From the NCBI RefSeq assembly GCF_003284895.1, contig NZ_QMDV01000002.1, forward strand, positions 620,001 to 684,000: a stretch of DNA of 64,000 nucleotides. The letters are read 5' to 3'. Numbering within the stretch: position 1 is the first letter of the stretch; every line of letters starts with the position of its first letter. Shown in pieces: positions 8,662 through 18,303 of the stretch. The position numbers and the translations under genes were made by a program. The notes under the pieces are model-generated. The model saw only the letters and a program-made list of their open reading frames with translations, was not told where the DNA came from and made no database searches. The stretch comes from Pontibacter arcticus (GTDB lineage: Bacteria > Bacteroidota > Bacteroidia > Cytophagales > Hymenobacteraceae).

Positions 8662-9489
8662 CTAAAAGAAAGTCATCGGGTCGGGGTATTGAAAAACGAA
8701 GGACAGTTCATCTTTCAGTTTCTGGCTGTTGATCAGTTTAAAGTTTGTTTCGGTCATGAGATTAAACTGTGGCGGTTCCAGGCCTGCGGCTAAGGCTGCA
8801 GAAGTATAAAAATCTTTGCGTAGCGGATGCTGATCTGAACAGGCATTGTATACCTGACCCCATTTTTCGAGCTCCAGGATTCTTAAAAAGATGGCGATGC
8901 AATCATCCAGATGTATCAGATTAACCGGCGCATCGCCGTTGGGCACCTGCTTTTTGCCTGCAAAAAAACGGCCGGGTTGTCTGCCCGGGCCAACCAAACC
9001 TGCAAAACGAACTACAGTAGCCAGCCACTCCTCACATTCCTGAAACAGTTTTTCAGCCTGCAGCAACGCGTTTGATGCGTCTTTTTCAGACAGGTAATAA
9101 CTGTCTTCTTCGGTCACAACGCGGTTCAGGTCAGGGTAAACAGACGTAGATGAAACAAACAGTAGTTTACTTACCGGAGATTTTAAAAGCGCATTTCGTA
9201 ACAAATGCAGCTGCTCCAGGTAGCCCGCTCCGCCATCAGAACGCAGCTTGGGCGGAATATTTACCAGCAGTAGATCAGCATTCAGAAAATCATCCAAGTC
9301 TGCCGGGTTCATATCAGCATCCTGCAGGTTGATCAGGTAAGGATTGATGTTCTTTTCCTCAAGAATTGGTAGTTTTTCGGTCCGGGTAGTGGAGCCTTTT
9401 ACCTGGTAGCCTTTCTTTACAAGTTCTTCTGCAAATGGCAACCCCAGCCAGCCGCAACCCATTATACTTATATCTGCTTTAGCGCGCAT
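8662..9489 (-). CDS. NAD(P)-binding SDR/epimerase-like protein (YeeZ-like)
   Basis: Extended-SDR-like Rossmann protein of 275 residues. The N-terminal ISIMGCGWLGLPFAEELVKKGYQVKGSTT (residues 8-36) is a nucleotide-binding fold, and LLFVSSTSVYPD (about 114-125) corresponds to the SDR strand carrying the catalytic Ser/Thr. The canonical YxxxK pair is not obvious. It resembles the YeeZ group of putative epimerases; substrate unknown. The start MRAKADISIM is the only ATG in the frame ahead of the Rossmann strand. Confidence 0.8.
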   Translation of the reverse strand: MRAKADISIMGCGWLGLPFAEELVKKGYQVKGSTTRTEKLPILEEKNINPYLINLQDADMNPADLDDFLNADLLLVNIPPKLRSDGGAGYLEQLHLLRNALLKSPVSKLLFVSSTSVYPDLNRVVTEEDSYYLSEKDASNALLQAEKLFQECEEWLATVVRFAGLVGPGRQPGRFFAGKKQVPNGDAPVNLIHLDDCIAIFLRILELEKWGQVYNACSDQHPLRKDFYTSAALAAGLEPPQFNLMTETNFKLINSQKLKDELSFVFQYPDPMTFF

Positions 9490-9582
9490 AATTTCTATTT
9501 ATACTTTATAACAAATGGCCCGGCATCCGGTTAAAGTTTCCTGAAAGAGGATAGCAGCATGATATTACAAAATAACACATAA

Positions 9583-11040
9583 ATGCGGTATGATGTGATC
9601 ATTATCGGTTCCGGTTTCGGCTCGCTCACAGCTGCTGCGCTTTTATGCAAACAAGGCCTGAAAGTTTGTATCCTGGAACAGGCCAAATACCCCGGAGGTT
9701 GCGCCACAGCTTATAACCGTAAAAACTACTGGTTTGAAACGGGAGCCACCACGTTGGTTGGCTTAGATAAACACATGCCGCTAAGTTATTTGCTAAAAGA
9801 AACCGGTATTACGCTGCCAAACCTCCGCAAACTCGAAACGCCTATGCAGGTGCATCTTACTAACGGCCAAATAGTAACCCGTTACCAGGATCTGCAGCAA
9901 TGGATACAGGAAGCTGAGCGTGTTTTCGGGAAAAATAAACAGCGGGAGTTCTGGGAGCATTGTTACCGCATCAGTCAGCAGGTATGGAAAGTATCGCTAC
10001 AGCAGCAGAATTTTCCTTTTTCTAACCTCAGCGATCTTTTTCAGGCCATTGCAGCTTTCCGGCCCGCTCAATTAAAGCTGATTCCCGGTGCTTTCCGGAC
10101 AGTGCAGGATTTGTTAAAACGCTACGGCCTGCTTGATAATAAGCTGTTTGTGGATTTTGTGAACGAACAACTTTTAATAACGGCTCAGAACCACATCGGT
10201 GAAGTGAACGAGCTTTTCGGAGCGACGGCCTTGTGTTACACGCTTTACTCTAACTATTACATCGATGGCGGTTTGATCAACCTGGTTAGTCCGGTGCTTA
10301 ACTATTGCTTGCAGAATGACGCAATGATCAAGTATGGCCAGGAAGTAAAATTTATACTTCCGGAAACAGGAAAGTATAAAGTAGTTACGCAGAAAGAGGA
10401 GTTTGAAGCCCGGTTTGTGCTAAGTGGCATTCCGCTAAACAACACCCTGGCCATTTTTGAAAGCGAACCGATACGAAAAAAACAGCAGCCTAAAACGCTT
10501 AAGTCCGAGCAACTGAACGGAGCGTTTACGATGAGCCTTGTCCTTCAGAAAAAAGAGCAGCTTCCAGTGCTGCACCATCAGCTGCATGTACCTGGCGGAT
10601 TACCGATCATCGGCAGCAAAAGTATCTTTATCAGTTTTAGCCATACACAAGATACATTGCGTGCACCCGAAGGCGAACAGGTAGCCAGTATCAGTACACA
10701 CGTTGCAAACCCGGCAGCTACTTTTATTGAGGATAAGGAAGTAATCGAACAAGCCATACTTACCCAATTAAACCAAGCAGGACTTGTACTGCCGGATCAG
10801 CTTATTTCCTATCAGTCTGCTACACCGGGGGCCTGGCATTTCTGGACAAAACGGTCGTTTGGGTTTGTAGGTGGCTACCCGCAATACAAGCGCATTAGAC
10901 CCTGGCAAATGAAAGACGCACGCCTCGACCACAGAGGCGCGTATGTATGCGGCGATACGGTATACCCGGGCCAGGGCATTGTAGGCGTGTGCTTAAGCGG
11001 CATAATAGCCGCCCGTAAATTGCTGCAGGACCATTACTAA
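9583..11040 (+). CDS. Phytoene-desaturase-family FAD oxidoreductase (CrtI/CrtD/carotene isomerase-like)
   Basis: 485 residues, usual for the CrtI-like superfamily. The N-terminus MRYDVIIIGSGFGSLTAAALL gives the FAD motif, followed by EQAKYPGGCATAYNRKNYWFETGATTL (about 31-57), the family signature. The C-terminal FAD-contacting segment is DHRGAYVCGDTVYPGQGIVGVCLSGIIAARKL (about 447-478). Members act on carotenoids or related lipids at the membrane. No other carotenoid gene is adjacent, so it is an isolated homologue whose substrate cannot be fixed. The stop is 8 bp from the stop of the convergent 11049 gene. Confidence 0.85.
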   Translation: MRYDVIIIGSGFGSLTAAALLCKQGLKVCILEQAKYPGGCATAYNRKNYWFETGATTLVGLDKHMPLSYLLKETGITLPNLRKLETPMQVHLTNGQIVTRYQDLQQWIQEAERVFGKNKQREFWEHCYRISQQVWKVSLQQQNFPFSNLSDLFQAIAAFRPAQLKLIPGAFRTVQDLLKRYGLLDNKLFVDFVNEQLLITAQNHIGEVNELFGATALCYTLYSNYYIDGGLINLVSPVLNYCLQNDAMIKYGQEVKFILPETGKYKVVTQKEEFEARFVLSGIPLNNTLAIFESEPIRKKQQPKTLKSEQLNGAFTMSLVLQKKEQLPVLHHQLHVPGGLPIIGSKSIFISFSHTQDTLRAPEGEQVASISTHVANPAATFIEDKEVIEQAILTQLNQAGLVLPDQLISYQSATPGAWHFWTKRSFGFVGGYPQYKRIRPWQMKDARLDHRGAYVCGDTVYPGQGIVGVCLSGIIAARKLLQDHY

Positions 11041-11048
11041 ACACTAAA

Positions 11049-11453
11049 TCAGGTTTCGATCACCAGTGTTTTTAAGCCGGCTATTGTTCCATCAGCTGTC
11101 TTCCCAAGTATAAAAACACTGATATTACGCTCGCCTACACGGTATACTTTTACATCAGTCAGCAAATTTTGTAGCGTATTCTGCAGGTTGCGGAATCTCT
11201 GTGCCTGCTCTGCTTTTTGGGGTTCTTCTGCATCCGAAAGGTTGGTCATATTCCTGAAAAAATAATCCAGCTCTTCTACTTTCACGCCATAATCGGAGGG
11301 CTTGCCGGCAAGCTTTACTATATCATCATGTGTCAGCTCGTTTCCGGCAGGCTGCTCATGAACGAACACTTCAAAAGGTGCATCTGTTTCGCTGAGCATC
11401 AGGAGGCCATCACTTGCGCGGTTTAATTCTTGTTCCAGTTGTTCTGTTGTCAT
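11049..11453 (-). CDS. Nuclease A inhibitor-like protein (NuiA family)
   Basis: 134 residues matching the NuiA family layout: LEQELNRASDGLLMLSETDAPFEVFVHEQPA at the N-terminus, then an acidic central region (EELDYFFRNM), then a beta-rich C-terminus with VYRVGERNISVFILGKTADGTIAGLKT. NuiA of Anabaena inhibits the sugar-non-specific nuclease NucA. No nuclease partner is visible in this window, and Bacteroidota homologues are often solitary. Family call is good; inhibitor activity is not shown. Confidence 0.8.
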   Translation of the reverse strand: MTTEQLEQELNRASDGLLMLSETDAPFEVFVHEQPAGNELTHDDIVKLAGKPSDYGVKVEELDYFFRNMTNLSDAEEPQKAEQAQRFRNLQNTLQNLLTDVKVYRVGERNISVFILGKTADGTIAGLKTLVIET

Positions 11454-11579
11454 AGTTTACAGGATTATTTGAAATTGATTCCGGTTTCAGGTTTATATTC
11501 CAATGGATTCTTATCTTTAGAAAAACATGGCGTGTTCGTGTTGTACGTGATCATTCAAAATAAATAAACAAATTATACG

Positions 11580-12452
11580 ATGAATGCAGAACCAATGCTA
11601 AGGGAAAATGCCCTGCAAGGCAAAACAATAATTGTAACAGGTGGCGGAACGGGTTTGGGCCGCTCGATGGTAAAATACTTTCTGGAGTTGGGAGCCAATG
11701 CCGTTATCTGCAGCCGAAAGATGGATGTGCTGGAACAGGCAGCCCGCGAACTGGAAGCCGAAACAGGCGGACAAGTGTTGCCTTTTGCCTGCGATGTACG
11801 CAAGTATGACGAGATAGAAGCGATGCTGAAAGCTACTTTAGCGCGTTTTGGCAGGGTAGATGTGCTGGTAAACAATGCAGCCGGCAACTTTGTAAGCCCA
11901 ACCGAGCGCCTTAGCCATAAAGCCTTTGATGTAGTAACCGATATTGTTTTGAAAGGAAGTTACAACTGTACCTTAGCGCTGGGCAAGCACTGGATAGCTC
12001 AAAAACAGCAAGCTGCCATCCTGAATATTGTTACGACCTACGCCTGGACCGGTTCCGGTTACGTGGTGCCTTCGGCGTGTGCGAAAGCCGGTGTACTCGC
12101 ACTCACACGTTCGCTGGCATCGGAGTGGGGCAAGTATGGCATCCGTTCGAACGCCATTGCACCGGGCCCGTTCCCGACCGAAGGGGCCTGGACGCGCCTG
12201 TTCCCGAAACAACTGGCCGATAAGCTGGACCCGGTAAAGCGTATTCCGGTGGGTAGGTTTGGCGAGCACCAGGAACTGGCAAATTTAGCTGCTTACCTGG
12301 TTTCTGATTTTGCATCTTTTGTGAATGGCGAGGTGGTTACCATTGATGGTGGCGAGTGGCTGTACGGTGCCGGTGAGTTTAATGGCTTCGATGAGATCCC
12401 GCAGGAAATGTGGGATGGCATGGAAAAACAGATGCGCGGCAAAGGCCAGTAA
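11580..12452 (+). CDS. SDR oxidoreductase, 2,4-dienoyl-CoA reductase type
   Basis: 290-residue short-chain dehydrogenase that would reduce 2,4-dienoyl-CoA intermediates with NADPH in unsaturated fatty-acid beta-oxidation. VTGGGTGLGRSM (about 19-30) is the cofactor loop, NNAAGNF (about 98-104) the NNAG motif, and CSRKMDVLE, SPTERLS, DIVLKGS, EWGKYGIRSNAIAPGP and ELANLAAYLVSDFASF closely follow mitochondrial and bacterial DECR enzymes. The classical YxxxK tyrosine is replaced (SACAKAGV), as is usual in this subfamily, where Tyr and Lys sit elsewhere. A long terminator follows. Confidence 0.88.
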   Translation: MNAEPMLRENALQGKTIIVTGGGTGLGRSMVKYFLELGANAVICSRKMDVLEQAARELEAETGGQVLPFACDVRKYDEIEAMLKATLARFGRVDVLVNNAAGNFVSPTERLSHKAFDVVTDIVLKGSYNCTLALGKHWIAQKQQAAILNIVTTYAWTGSGYVVPSACAKAGVLALTRSLASEWGKYGIRSNAIAPGPFPTEGAWTRLFPKQLADKLDPVKRIPVGRFGEHQELANLAAYLVSDFASFVNGEVVTIDGGEWLYGAGEFNGFDEIPQEMWDGMEKQMRGKGQ

Positions 12453-12466
12453 GTTATACTTTATCT

Positions 12467-12510
12467 GATACCAAAAAAGCAGAGGCGCTGGCTTCTGCTT
12501 TTTTGGTATC
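12467..12510. terminator. Bidirectional terminator between convergent genes
   Basis: A 20-bp stem (12467-12486 with 12491-12510, one G-U pair) with a 4-nt loop. Because its arms contain runs of A then T, it works in both directions and serves the 11580-12452 gene and the convergent 12628-13236 gene. Confidence 0.85.
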
Positions 12511-12627
12511 ATGAAAGTATAGGTTTCGTTTAAATAGTCAGAAAGAAGGACGTTTAAGTATGTAAAATATTGATTATCATTAAACCAACTTGCAAGTTTA
12601 ATTTTATGCTATCTTAATTCCTGCTAC

Positions 12628-13236
12628 TTAGTTGGCCAGTGCAATAACTAAAGCCAGGTTTACGCCCAAGGCAATTCCCCAGTTTTTCCATACTTTACGG
12701 GATTTTATTTTCTTCGCTTCGTTTGCATAGCTGGTGAGGTACGCCGGGTCGTTGAATAGTTCAGGCGAAGGAATGTTAAGATTTGAAGTCTGCGGCTCCG
12801 TAGAAGAACAGATCACTGCCGGTACCAGCCCGATAAGCGGCGACAATAAACTAACTGCCAGCGTTCCTGTGCCTGCACCTGTATAGCCTTTATAGTGCAA
12901 CCTGGCGTCAGCTCCGCCTTTTGCCATCATGTTGAAATAATTGTTTGCGCCTGTTGCTGCTGCAGGCACCGAAGGTGGAACAGAAACGGCAACTTCCTGC
13001 GTTTCGAAAGCTTCCGTTGTTTTATCAGCATATGTTATGATCGTTATGTCTGATTTTGCTACCGTATAAAGAGGCCCTTCCTGATTATCGAAGCGCTTGT
13101 ACTTTACTTCAGAAGGTGTAATTTCTAAAACTTTGGATTGGATGCTTTCTCCTGTCTTTTTTAAGATAACATCCTGTGCCATACTTGTAAAGCTAATTAA
13201 AGTACAGAGTGTGCATAAAAGTAGAATTTGTTTCAT
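12628..13236 (-). CDS. Secreted or membrane-associated hypothetical protein
   Basis: 202 residues beginning with a Sec signal peptide (MKQILLLCTLCTLISFTSMAQ, cleavage after MAQ). Next comes a short beta domain DVILKKTGESIQSKVLEITPSEVKYKRFD...YTVAKSDITIITYADG-like, a form common in Bacteroidota envelope proteins where it is followed by membrane segments. Hydrophobic stretches follow at about 119-137 (LAVSLLSPLIGLVPAVI) and 188-201 (WGIALGVNLALVIA). Function unknown. A TACATTTG promoter element lies 29 bp upstream of the start. Confidence 0.75.
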   Translation of the reverse strand: MKQILLLCTLCTLISFTSMAQDVILKKTGESIQSKVLEITPSEVKYKRFDNQEGPLYTVAKSDITIITYADKTTEAFETQEVAVSVPPSVPAAATGANNYFNMMAKGGADARLHYKGYTGAGTGTLAVSLLSPLIGLVPAVICSSTEPQTSNLNIPSPELFNDPAYLTSYANEAKKIKSRKVWKNWGIALGVNLALVIALAN

Positions 13237-13264
13237 TTGGCTAAAAAGTAGATTATAGTTTAAG

Positions 13265-13272
13265 CAAATGTA
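13265..13272 (-). promoter_or_regulatory. Probable -7 promoter element for the 12628-13236 gene
   Basis: On the minus strand 13272-13265 reads TACATTTG, a full match to TAnnTTTG, about 29 bp upstream of the start codon. No clear TTTG lies 19 bp further up. Confidence 0.45.
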
Positions 13273-13301
13273 AATATTCTATCTCTTATATAGCACATAC
13301 C

Positions 13302-13338
13302 GTATGTATATATTTTCTGGCTTAAAATATATACATAC
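13302..13338. repeat. Perfect 15-bp AT-rich inverted repeat
   Basis: Arms 13302-13316 and 13324-13338 are perfectly complementary with a 7-nt loop (CTGGCTT). It sits downstream of the DUF72 gene and upstream of the 12628-13236 promoter, so it may be a terminator without a long T-run, or an operator. Confidence 0.7.
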
Positions 13339-13421
13339 ACAAGGATATAACCTGCTAACCAATTAAACAGCAGATTTGTAGCATTCAAACAGAGCCATCA
13401 CAAAAAACTGATCATAACAGG

Positions 13422-14168
13422 TCACAAATTAACGATCAATTCTTCCAGCTTTTTAGCGTTCAGCACGGCATTGCCAAGTATGGTGTTGTTAAAGAATACC
13501 CATACTTCTTTTCCGTCTTCGAGGTAATCTTTCAGCATAAAAGCGTAGCGTTCCAGTTGTTCGTCTGTGTAACTGGAGGTATACATTTTTTCGTCGCCGT
13601 GCAGCCGCAGGTAAACCAGGTTGCTGGTTACAGCTTCGGCACCCGGGAAGCGCTTGCCCGCACTGGCCATCACAAACGATATTTCATACTTGCGCATCAG
13701 GTCCAGTGCTTCATCAGTAAACCAGGAAACGTGTCGGGCCTCCAGGGCAAAAGGCTGTTCGGGATAATGCTCTCTCAGTGTTTTGTAGAAATCCTCCGCC
13801 ACGATAGGATCGAACCTGAAACTGCCGGCTATCTGTACCAGCACCGGCCCCAGGCGGGTGCCCATTTTTTTATATCTGGACATAAACTTTAGCAGCGGCT
13901 CCTCTATATCCACGAATTTGCGTTTGTGCGTAATCTCCTGGTTCAGCTTGGGTGCATACTTAAAATAATCGGGTGTGGTGGTCAGCCATTTCTCAATAGT
14001 CTTGGCCATCGTGAAATGGTAAAAACTACTGTTGATCTCGACGGCTTTAAAGTGGGTAGCATAGTAGGCTAAAAACTCCGCAGATTTAAGTTCAGGCGGG
14101 TACAAAACTTCCTGCCAGCGGTAGCTCCAACCTGAGGTGCCAACGTATAAATTAGGGATGTGGTGCAT
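13422..14168 (-). CDS. DUF72 (YecE-family) TIM-barrel protein
   Basis: 248 residues with the DUF72 hallmarks: LYVGTSGWSYRWQEVLYPPEL at residues 8-28, FKAVEINSSFYHFT near 40-53, RLGPVLVQIAGSF near 106-118, ALEARHVSWF near 142-151 and YLRLHGDEKMY near 187-197. The family is widespread and predicted to be a TIM barrel; its reaction is not established. It is a single gene with no obvious operon partner. Confidence 0.88.
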   Translation of the reverse strand: MHHIPNLYVGTSGWSYRWQEVLYPPELKSAEFLAYYATHFKAVEINSSFYHFTMAKTIEKWLTTTPDYFKYAPKLNQEITHKRKFVDIEEPLLKFMSRYKKMGTRLGPVLVQIAGSFRFDPIVAEDFYKTLREHYPEQPFALEARHVSWFTDEALDLMRKYEISFVMASAGKRFPGAEAVTSNLVYLRLHGDEKMYTSSYTDEQLERYAFMLKDYLEDGKEVWVFFNNTILGNAVLNAKKLEELIVNL

Positions 14169-14226
14169 AAGTAGCTTTCTATAAAAGCATCTTATACTTT
14201 GGCTATCGTGTAAGGTTATATTGGGC

Positions 14227-14865
14227 TCAGGTAGCCGGTATAAAATCTACTCCGGATAGCTTCGCGGCAACCCGTTTTATACTTCGGCCTGCTCTGCCCT
14301 GTATAAAGTATGGTACTAACCCAATTAATAAACCTGAAACACAGATCACATAACTGAGCATAAGCTGCATAAACGAGAGCTGTATACTTACCAGAACTAA
14401 CCCGAAACCTGCCAGCCAGATTAGCAGCATCTTGAAGGGATTAGTTTGAGGAGCTGGTAAATAAGTAGAAGGAAAACCAGCGAGCGGTAAAAATTTGCCA
14501 GCATCAGCAAGCAGCAGTATAAGATTGAGAACCAGTAAACCACTCACCACATACGGCGTGCCTACCCAGTTCTGAGAAACGGTTACCAGTAAAATACTGA
14601 GTACCATTGGTACTAATATAATAGCACCCAATGTCCGGTAACGCAGGGTTAAAAGTATAAACCCGGCAATGATCTGGGAATAGGCGATATAGCGCGCAAA
14701 CAAAGCCAGGCCGTATTCAGCTAACTTATCTTCGAGCCACACCGGACCGATCAGACCAGGAAATTTATGACCGGCGTATACTTTCGCCATGCCTGCCGTA
14801 AAAAAGATCAGCCCCAGGAAAATGCTGATGCCGTTCAGGAAAAACTGTTTTTTGTTCATAGTCAT
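14227..14865 (-). CDS. Multi-pass membrane protein, DoxX/MauE-like
   Basis: Hydrophobic protein with about five to six predicted membrane segments: GISIFLGLIFFTAGMAKVYAG, LFARYIAYSQIIAGFILLTL, GAIILVPMVLSILLVTV, VVSGLLVLNLILLLADAG, LLIWLAGFGLVLVSIQLSF and LMLSYVICVSGLLIGLVPYF. The N-terminal GMAKVYAGHKFPG and the overall plan resemble DoxX/MauE-type redox-associated membrane proteins. The start is placed at MTMNKKQF (14865). The frame stays open upstream to 14895, but that extension is charged and unlikely; MNKKQF at 14859 is equally possible. Role unknown. Confidence 0.65.
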   Translation of the reverse strand: MTMNKKQFFLNGISIFLGLIFFTAGMAKVYAGHKFPGLIGPVWLEDKLAEYGLALFARYIAYSQIIAGFILLTLRYRTLGAIILVPMVLSILLVTVSQNWVGTPYVVSGLLVLNLILLLADAGKFLPLAGFPSTYLPAPQTNPFKMLLIWLAGFGLVLVSIQLSFMQLMLSYVICVSGLLIGLVPYFIQGRAGRSIKRVAAKLSGVDFIPAT

Positions 14866-15004
14866 GGAGAAGGCGCGTTTGCAAAGTATAACCAAGATAC
14901 AAAACGCTAAAGATCAATACCATACTAATCTACTAACAGCTTCATTTTATAGATGATGAGGTAATTTATACTTCTGACAATGCAGGTAGTGATTTAAAAT
15001 AATT

Positions 15005-15039
15005 TATAAAAAAACAGCCCCGACCAGAAGCCGGGGCTG
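15005..15039 (-). terminator. Terminator of the RND efflux operon
   Basis: Minus-strand 8-bp GC-rich stem (15039-15032 with 15022-15015, loop 9 nt) followed by a T-run templated by A residues at 15008-15014. It lies about 28 bp past the stop of the pump gene. Confidence 0.85.
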
Positions 15040-15067
15040 AAAAAAAACAAAAAACTATCTTAAGAGA

Positions 15068-18000
15068 TTAGGCGTGCGGATTTACATAAGCAGGATCGCC
15101 GCCATCATCATTGTCATTTTCAGGTTTATAGTTAGCCTGTAATTCTTGGAGTTTTGCTTTGCCGTAAGCCAGCCTTGTGATAACCACATAAAGCACCGGC
15201 ACAAAGAAGATAGCCAGGAACGTAGCAGCCAACATACCTCCAATTACCACCCAACCAATTGTCTGGCGCGATACAGCCCCTGCACCGGATGCCAATACCA
15301 GCGGCGTTACACCAAGTATAAAGGCAAGCGAAGTCATAATGATCGGGCGCAGACGCAGCTTAACAGCCTCAATGGTTGCAGCCAACAACTCCATACCGCG
15401 GTCTACACGCTCTTTTGCAAATTCCACGATCAGGATCGCGTTTTTGGCAGCCAGACCGATCAGCGTAATCATACCAATCTGTGCGTACACGTTGTTATCT
15501 AATTTAGGCAGGAACGTAAGCGCCAGAATAGCCCCAAACATCCCCAACGGAATCGCAAACAGAATAGAGAACGGCACCGACCAGCTTTCGTAAAGTGCAG
15601 CCAGCAACAGAAGTACCAGTACAATGGATAACGCGAAAATGTAGATCGTGCTGTTACCTGCTGCCAGTTCTTCGCGGCTCAAGCCTGAGAAGTCGAAACC
15701 GTAGCCAGCCGGTAAGGTTTGGGCGGCTACTTCTTCCAAGGCTTGCAGCGCCTGTCCGGAACTGTAACCCGGTGCCGCACTACCCGAAATCTCTACGGAT
15801 CGGAACAAATTGTAATGTGAAATTACAGCTGGGTTCTCAACCACTTTGGTACTTACCACAGCACTAAGCGGAACAGATTCGCCTTGGCGGTTCAGTACGT
15901 AAAACTGGTTCAGGCTCTGGATATCCATACGGTACGCGGTATCCGCCTGTGCTACCACACGGTAATTTCGGCCGTAGCGTGTAAAATCGTTGATATACCG
16001 GCTACCCATGTACGACGACATTGCTCCGAAAACATCTGTCAGGTTAATGCCAAGTTTCTTCACTTTTTCGCGGTCAACTTCTACGTGGTAACCCGGGGTG
16101 CGGGTATTGAAGAAGCTATAGGCCATCGCAATTTCGGGGCGCTGATTAGCGGCACCCAGGAACTGACCCATTACACGCTCCAGCTCTTTAATATCGCCGG
16201 CAGTGCGCTGCTCCAGCATAAAGCTAAAACCACCTGACTGGCCCAGACCCGGAATTGCCGGCGGTGCCACCACAATAATATTCGCTTCTTTGATAGCGGC
16301 AAAACGCTGGTTTAGTTCAGCCATTACGCCCTGTAATTGCAACGATTCTTCCTGTCGTTCATCCCACGGGTGCATCTGAATAAAGAACGTACCACTGTTC
16401 GATTTAAACGAGAAGTTGATCGCATTCAGACCTGAGATGGAAGTTGCATTCCGGATAGCCTTCACATCACCCAGGATACCTGCCATTTGTTCCAGGATAG
16501 CCTGCGTTCTGTTTGCAGAGGAGCCTTCCGGTAACTCAACCGAGATAAATAAGCGGCCTTCATCTTCCGTCGGAATAAAGCCTGATGGTTTTTTAGCAAA
16601 TAAGCCTACTGTACCGATGTAAAGACAAACTAGCAGGATAAGCGCTAACGGTGCCGCTTTTATACTTTTGCGAACTCCAACAGAGTAAGATTCGGTGGTG
16701 CGGGCAAACCAGTTGTTAAACTTGAAGAAGAACTTGTTCAGGCCTTTCGAATCCCGGTTCACGTTCATCGGTTTCAGCATGATCGAGCAGAGCGCCGGCG
16801 TAAGCGTTAAGGCAACAAAGGCAGAGATTAATACGGAAATAGCAATCGTGATCGCGAACTGCTGGTACAAACGACCCACAATGCCCGGTATGAAACCAAC
16901 CGGTATAAACACTGCCGCCAGTATAAGTGCAATGGCAATTACCGGAGCCGTAATGTCTTTCATGGCCTTGCGCGTGGCATCTTTGGCCGATAATTTTTCG
17001 TGGTCAATGTAATGCTGCACAGCTTCCACCACCACAATGGCATCATCCACCACAATACCAATCGCAAGTACAAATCCGAAAAGGGTAAGTGTATTGATGG
17101 TAAAATCGAGCGGAATAAAGAAGATGAAAGTACCAATGATCGACACCGGTATAGCCAGGATAGGAATTAAGGTAGCGCGCCAGCTTTGCAGGAACAGGAA
17201 TACCACGATGATCACCAGTATCAGCGCTTCCACCAGTGTCCGGATAACTTCATTGATCGAAACCTCTACTACCGATACCGACTCAAATGAAACGATATAG
17301 TCCACATCAGCCGGGAAAGAAGCTTTCATTTCAGCTAGCGCGGCATAAATACCATCGGCGGTGGCTACCGCGTTAGAGCCCGGTGCCTGGTAAATCAGCA
17401 TCATGGAAGCCGGGTTACCGTTGATCGTTGCCTGTCGGCCGTAGTCAAACTGACCGAACTCTACACGCGCTACATCTTTCAGGTACACTAAAGAGCCGTC
17501 TTCCGGATTAGTGCGAATGATCACATTCTCAAATTGCTCTTTTGTAGACAGACGGCCGCTTACCGTGATCGGGTACTGGAATGCCTGGGTATCATACTGC
17601 GGACGCGCACCAACCGTACCGGCTGCTACCTGCATGTTCTGCTCCTGAATGGCAGCTATCACCTGGTTTGCACTCATACTATACTGCGCCATTTTATCAG
17701 GCTGCAGCCACAAACGCATACTAAAATCCTGACCAATTGCGGTTACATCACCTACACCAGGCACACGCAGCAAGGCATCTTTTACATAGATGTTGGTGTA
17801 GTTATCCAGGTACTGTACATCGTGTGTTTTCTTTGGTGAGTAAATACCTACCACCATCAGTATACTTGGGTTACGCTTTCGAACGGTTACACCTAAACGT
17901 CTAACCTCTTCCGGTAAGCTTGGCTCGGCTACACTGGCACGGTTCTGCACATCCAGCGTCGCGATGTCGATGTCAGTACCAACTTCAAAGGTAACGGTCA

Positions 18001-18271
18001 TGTTCATCTGGCCGGTACTGGTGTTGGTAGAAGTCAGGTAAGCCATACCAGGCGTACCGTTGATCTGCGTCTCGATGGGTGTTGCCACCGTTTGCTCTAC
18101 CGTCTGCGCATCGGCACCTGTGTAGTTTGCCGAAACCGATACCGTAGGCGGAGAGATCTCCGGGTACTGCGTAACGGGCAGGTTCATCATGGCCAGTGTT
18201 CCTACCAACACGATCACAATCGAGATCACGATGGAAGTAATAGGCCTTTTTATAAATATATCCGATATCAT
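15068..18271 (-). CDS. RND (HAE1/AcrB-type) efflux pump inner-membrane protein
   Basis: 1067 residues, full length for the AcrB/MexB class. It uses proton motive force to expel hydrophobic compounds through an outer-membrane channel. N-terminal ISDIFIKRPITSIVISIVIVLVGTLAM is transmembrane helix 1, followed by PVTQYPEISPPTVSVSANYTGADAQTVEQTV of the porter domain. TM4 carries the proton-relay pair in FVLAIGIVVDDAIVVVEAV, and the second half has GLAAKNAILIVEFAKE with the conserved Lys. It is the last gene of a three-gene operon behind adaptor and outer-membrane genes. The substrate cannot be told from sequence. Confidence 0.95.
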   Translation of the reverse strand: MISDIFIKRPITSIVISIVIVLVGTLAMMNLPVTQYPEISPPTVSVSANYTGADAQTVEQTVATPIETQINGTPGMAYLTSTNTSTGQMNMTVTFEVGTDIDIATLDVQNRASVAEPSLPEEVRRLGVTVRKRNPSILMVVGIYSPKKTHDVQYLDNYTNIYVKDALLRVPGVGDVTAIGQDFSMRLWLQPDKMAQYSMSANQVIAAIQEQNMQVAAGTVGARPQYDTQAFQYPITVSGRLSTKEQFENVIIRTNPEDGSLVYLKDVARVEFGQFDYGRQATINGNPASMMLIYQAPGSNAVATADGIYAALAEMKASFPADVDYIVSFESVSVVEVSINEVIRTLVEALILVIIVVFLFLQSWRATLIPILAIPVSIIGTFIFFIPLDFTINTLTLFGFVLAIGIVVDDAIVVVEAVQHYIDHEKLSAKDATRKAMKDITAPVIAIALILAAVFIPVGFIPGIVGRLYQQFAITIAISVLISAFVALTLTPALCSIMLKPMNVNRDSKGLNKFFFKFNNWFARTTESYSVGVRKSIKAAPLALILLVCLYIGTVGLFAKKPSGFIPTEDEGRLFISVELPEGSSANRTQAILEQMAGILGDVKAIRNATSISGLNAINFSFKSNSGTFFIQMHPWDERQEESLQLQGVMAELNQRFAAIKEANIIVVAPPAIPGLGQSGGFSFMLEQRTAGDIKELERVMGQFLGAANQRPEIAMAYSFFNTRTPGYHVEVDREKVKKLGINLTDVFGAMSSYMGSRYINDFTRYGRNYRVVAQADTAYRMDIQSLNQFYVLNRQGESVPLSAVVSTKVVENPAVISHYNLFRSVEISGSAAPGYSSGQALQALEEVAAQTLPAGYGFDFSGLSREELAAGNSTIYIFALSIVLVLLLLAALYESWSVPFSILFAIPLGMFGAILALTFLPKLDNNVYAQIGMITLIGLAAKNAILIVEFAKERVDRGMELLAATIEAVKLRLRPIIMTSLAFILGVTPLVLASGAGAVSRQTIGWVVIGGMLAATFLAIFFVPVLYVVITRLAYGKAKLQELQANYKPENDNDDGGDPAYVNPHA

Positions 18272-18303
18272 ACTTGTTCTGAAAAGCTGCTTTTAACGAT
18301 TGA

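Noticed and set aside
12028..12120. Loss of the SDR catalytic tyrosine (SACAKAG) as a broken active site
   Set aside because: The 2,4-dienoyl-CoA reductase subfamily normally lacks the classical YxxxK tyrosine at this place.
11973..12315. Several overlapping frames inside the dienoyl-CoA-reductase-like SDR gene
   Set aside because: The SDR frame matches its family along its whole length; the others have no recognisable domains.
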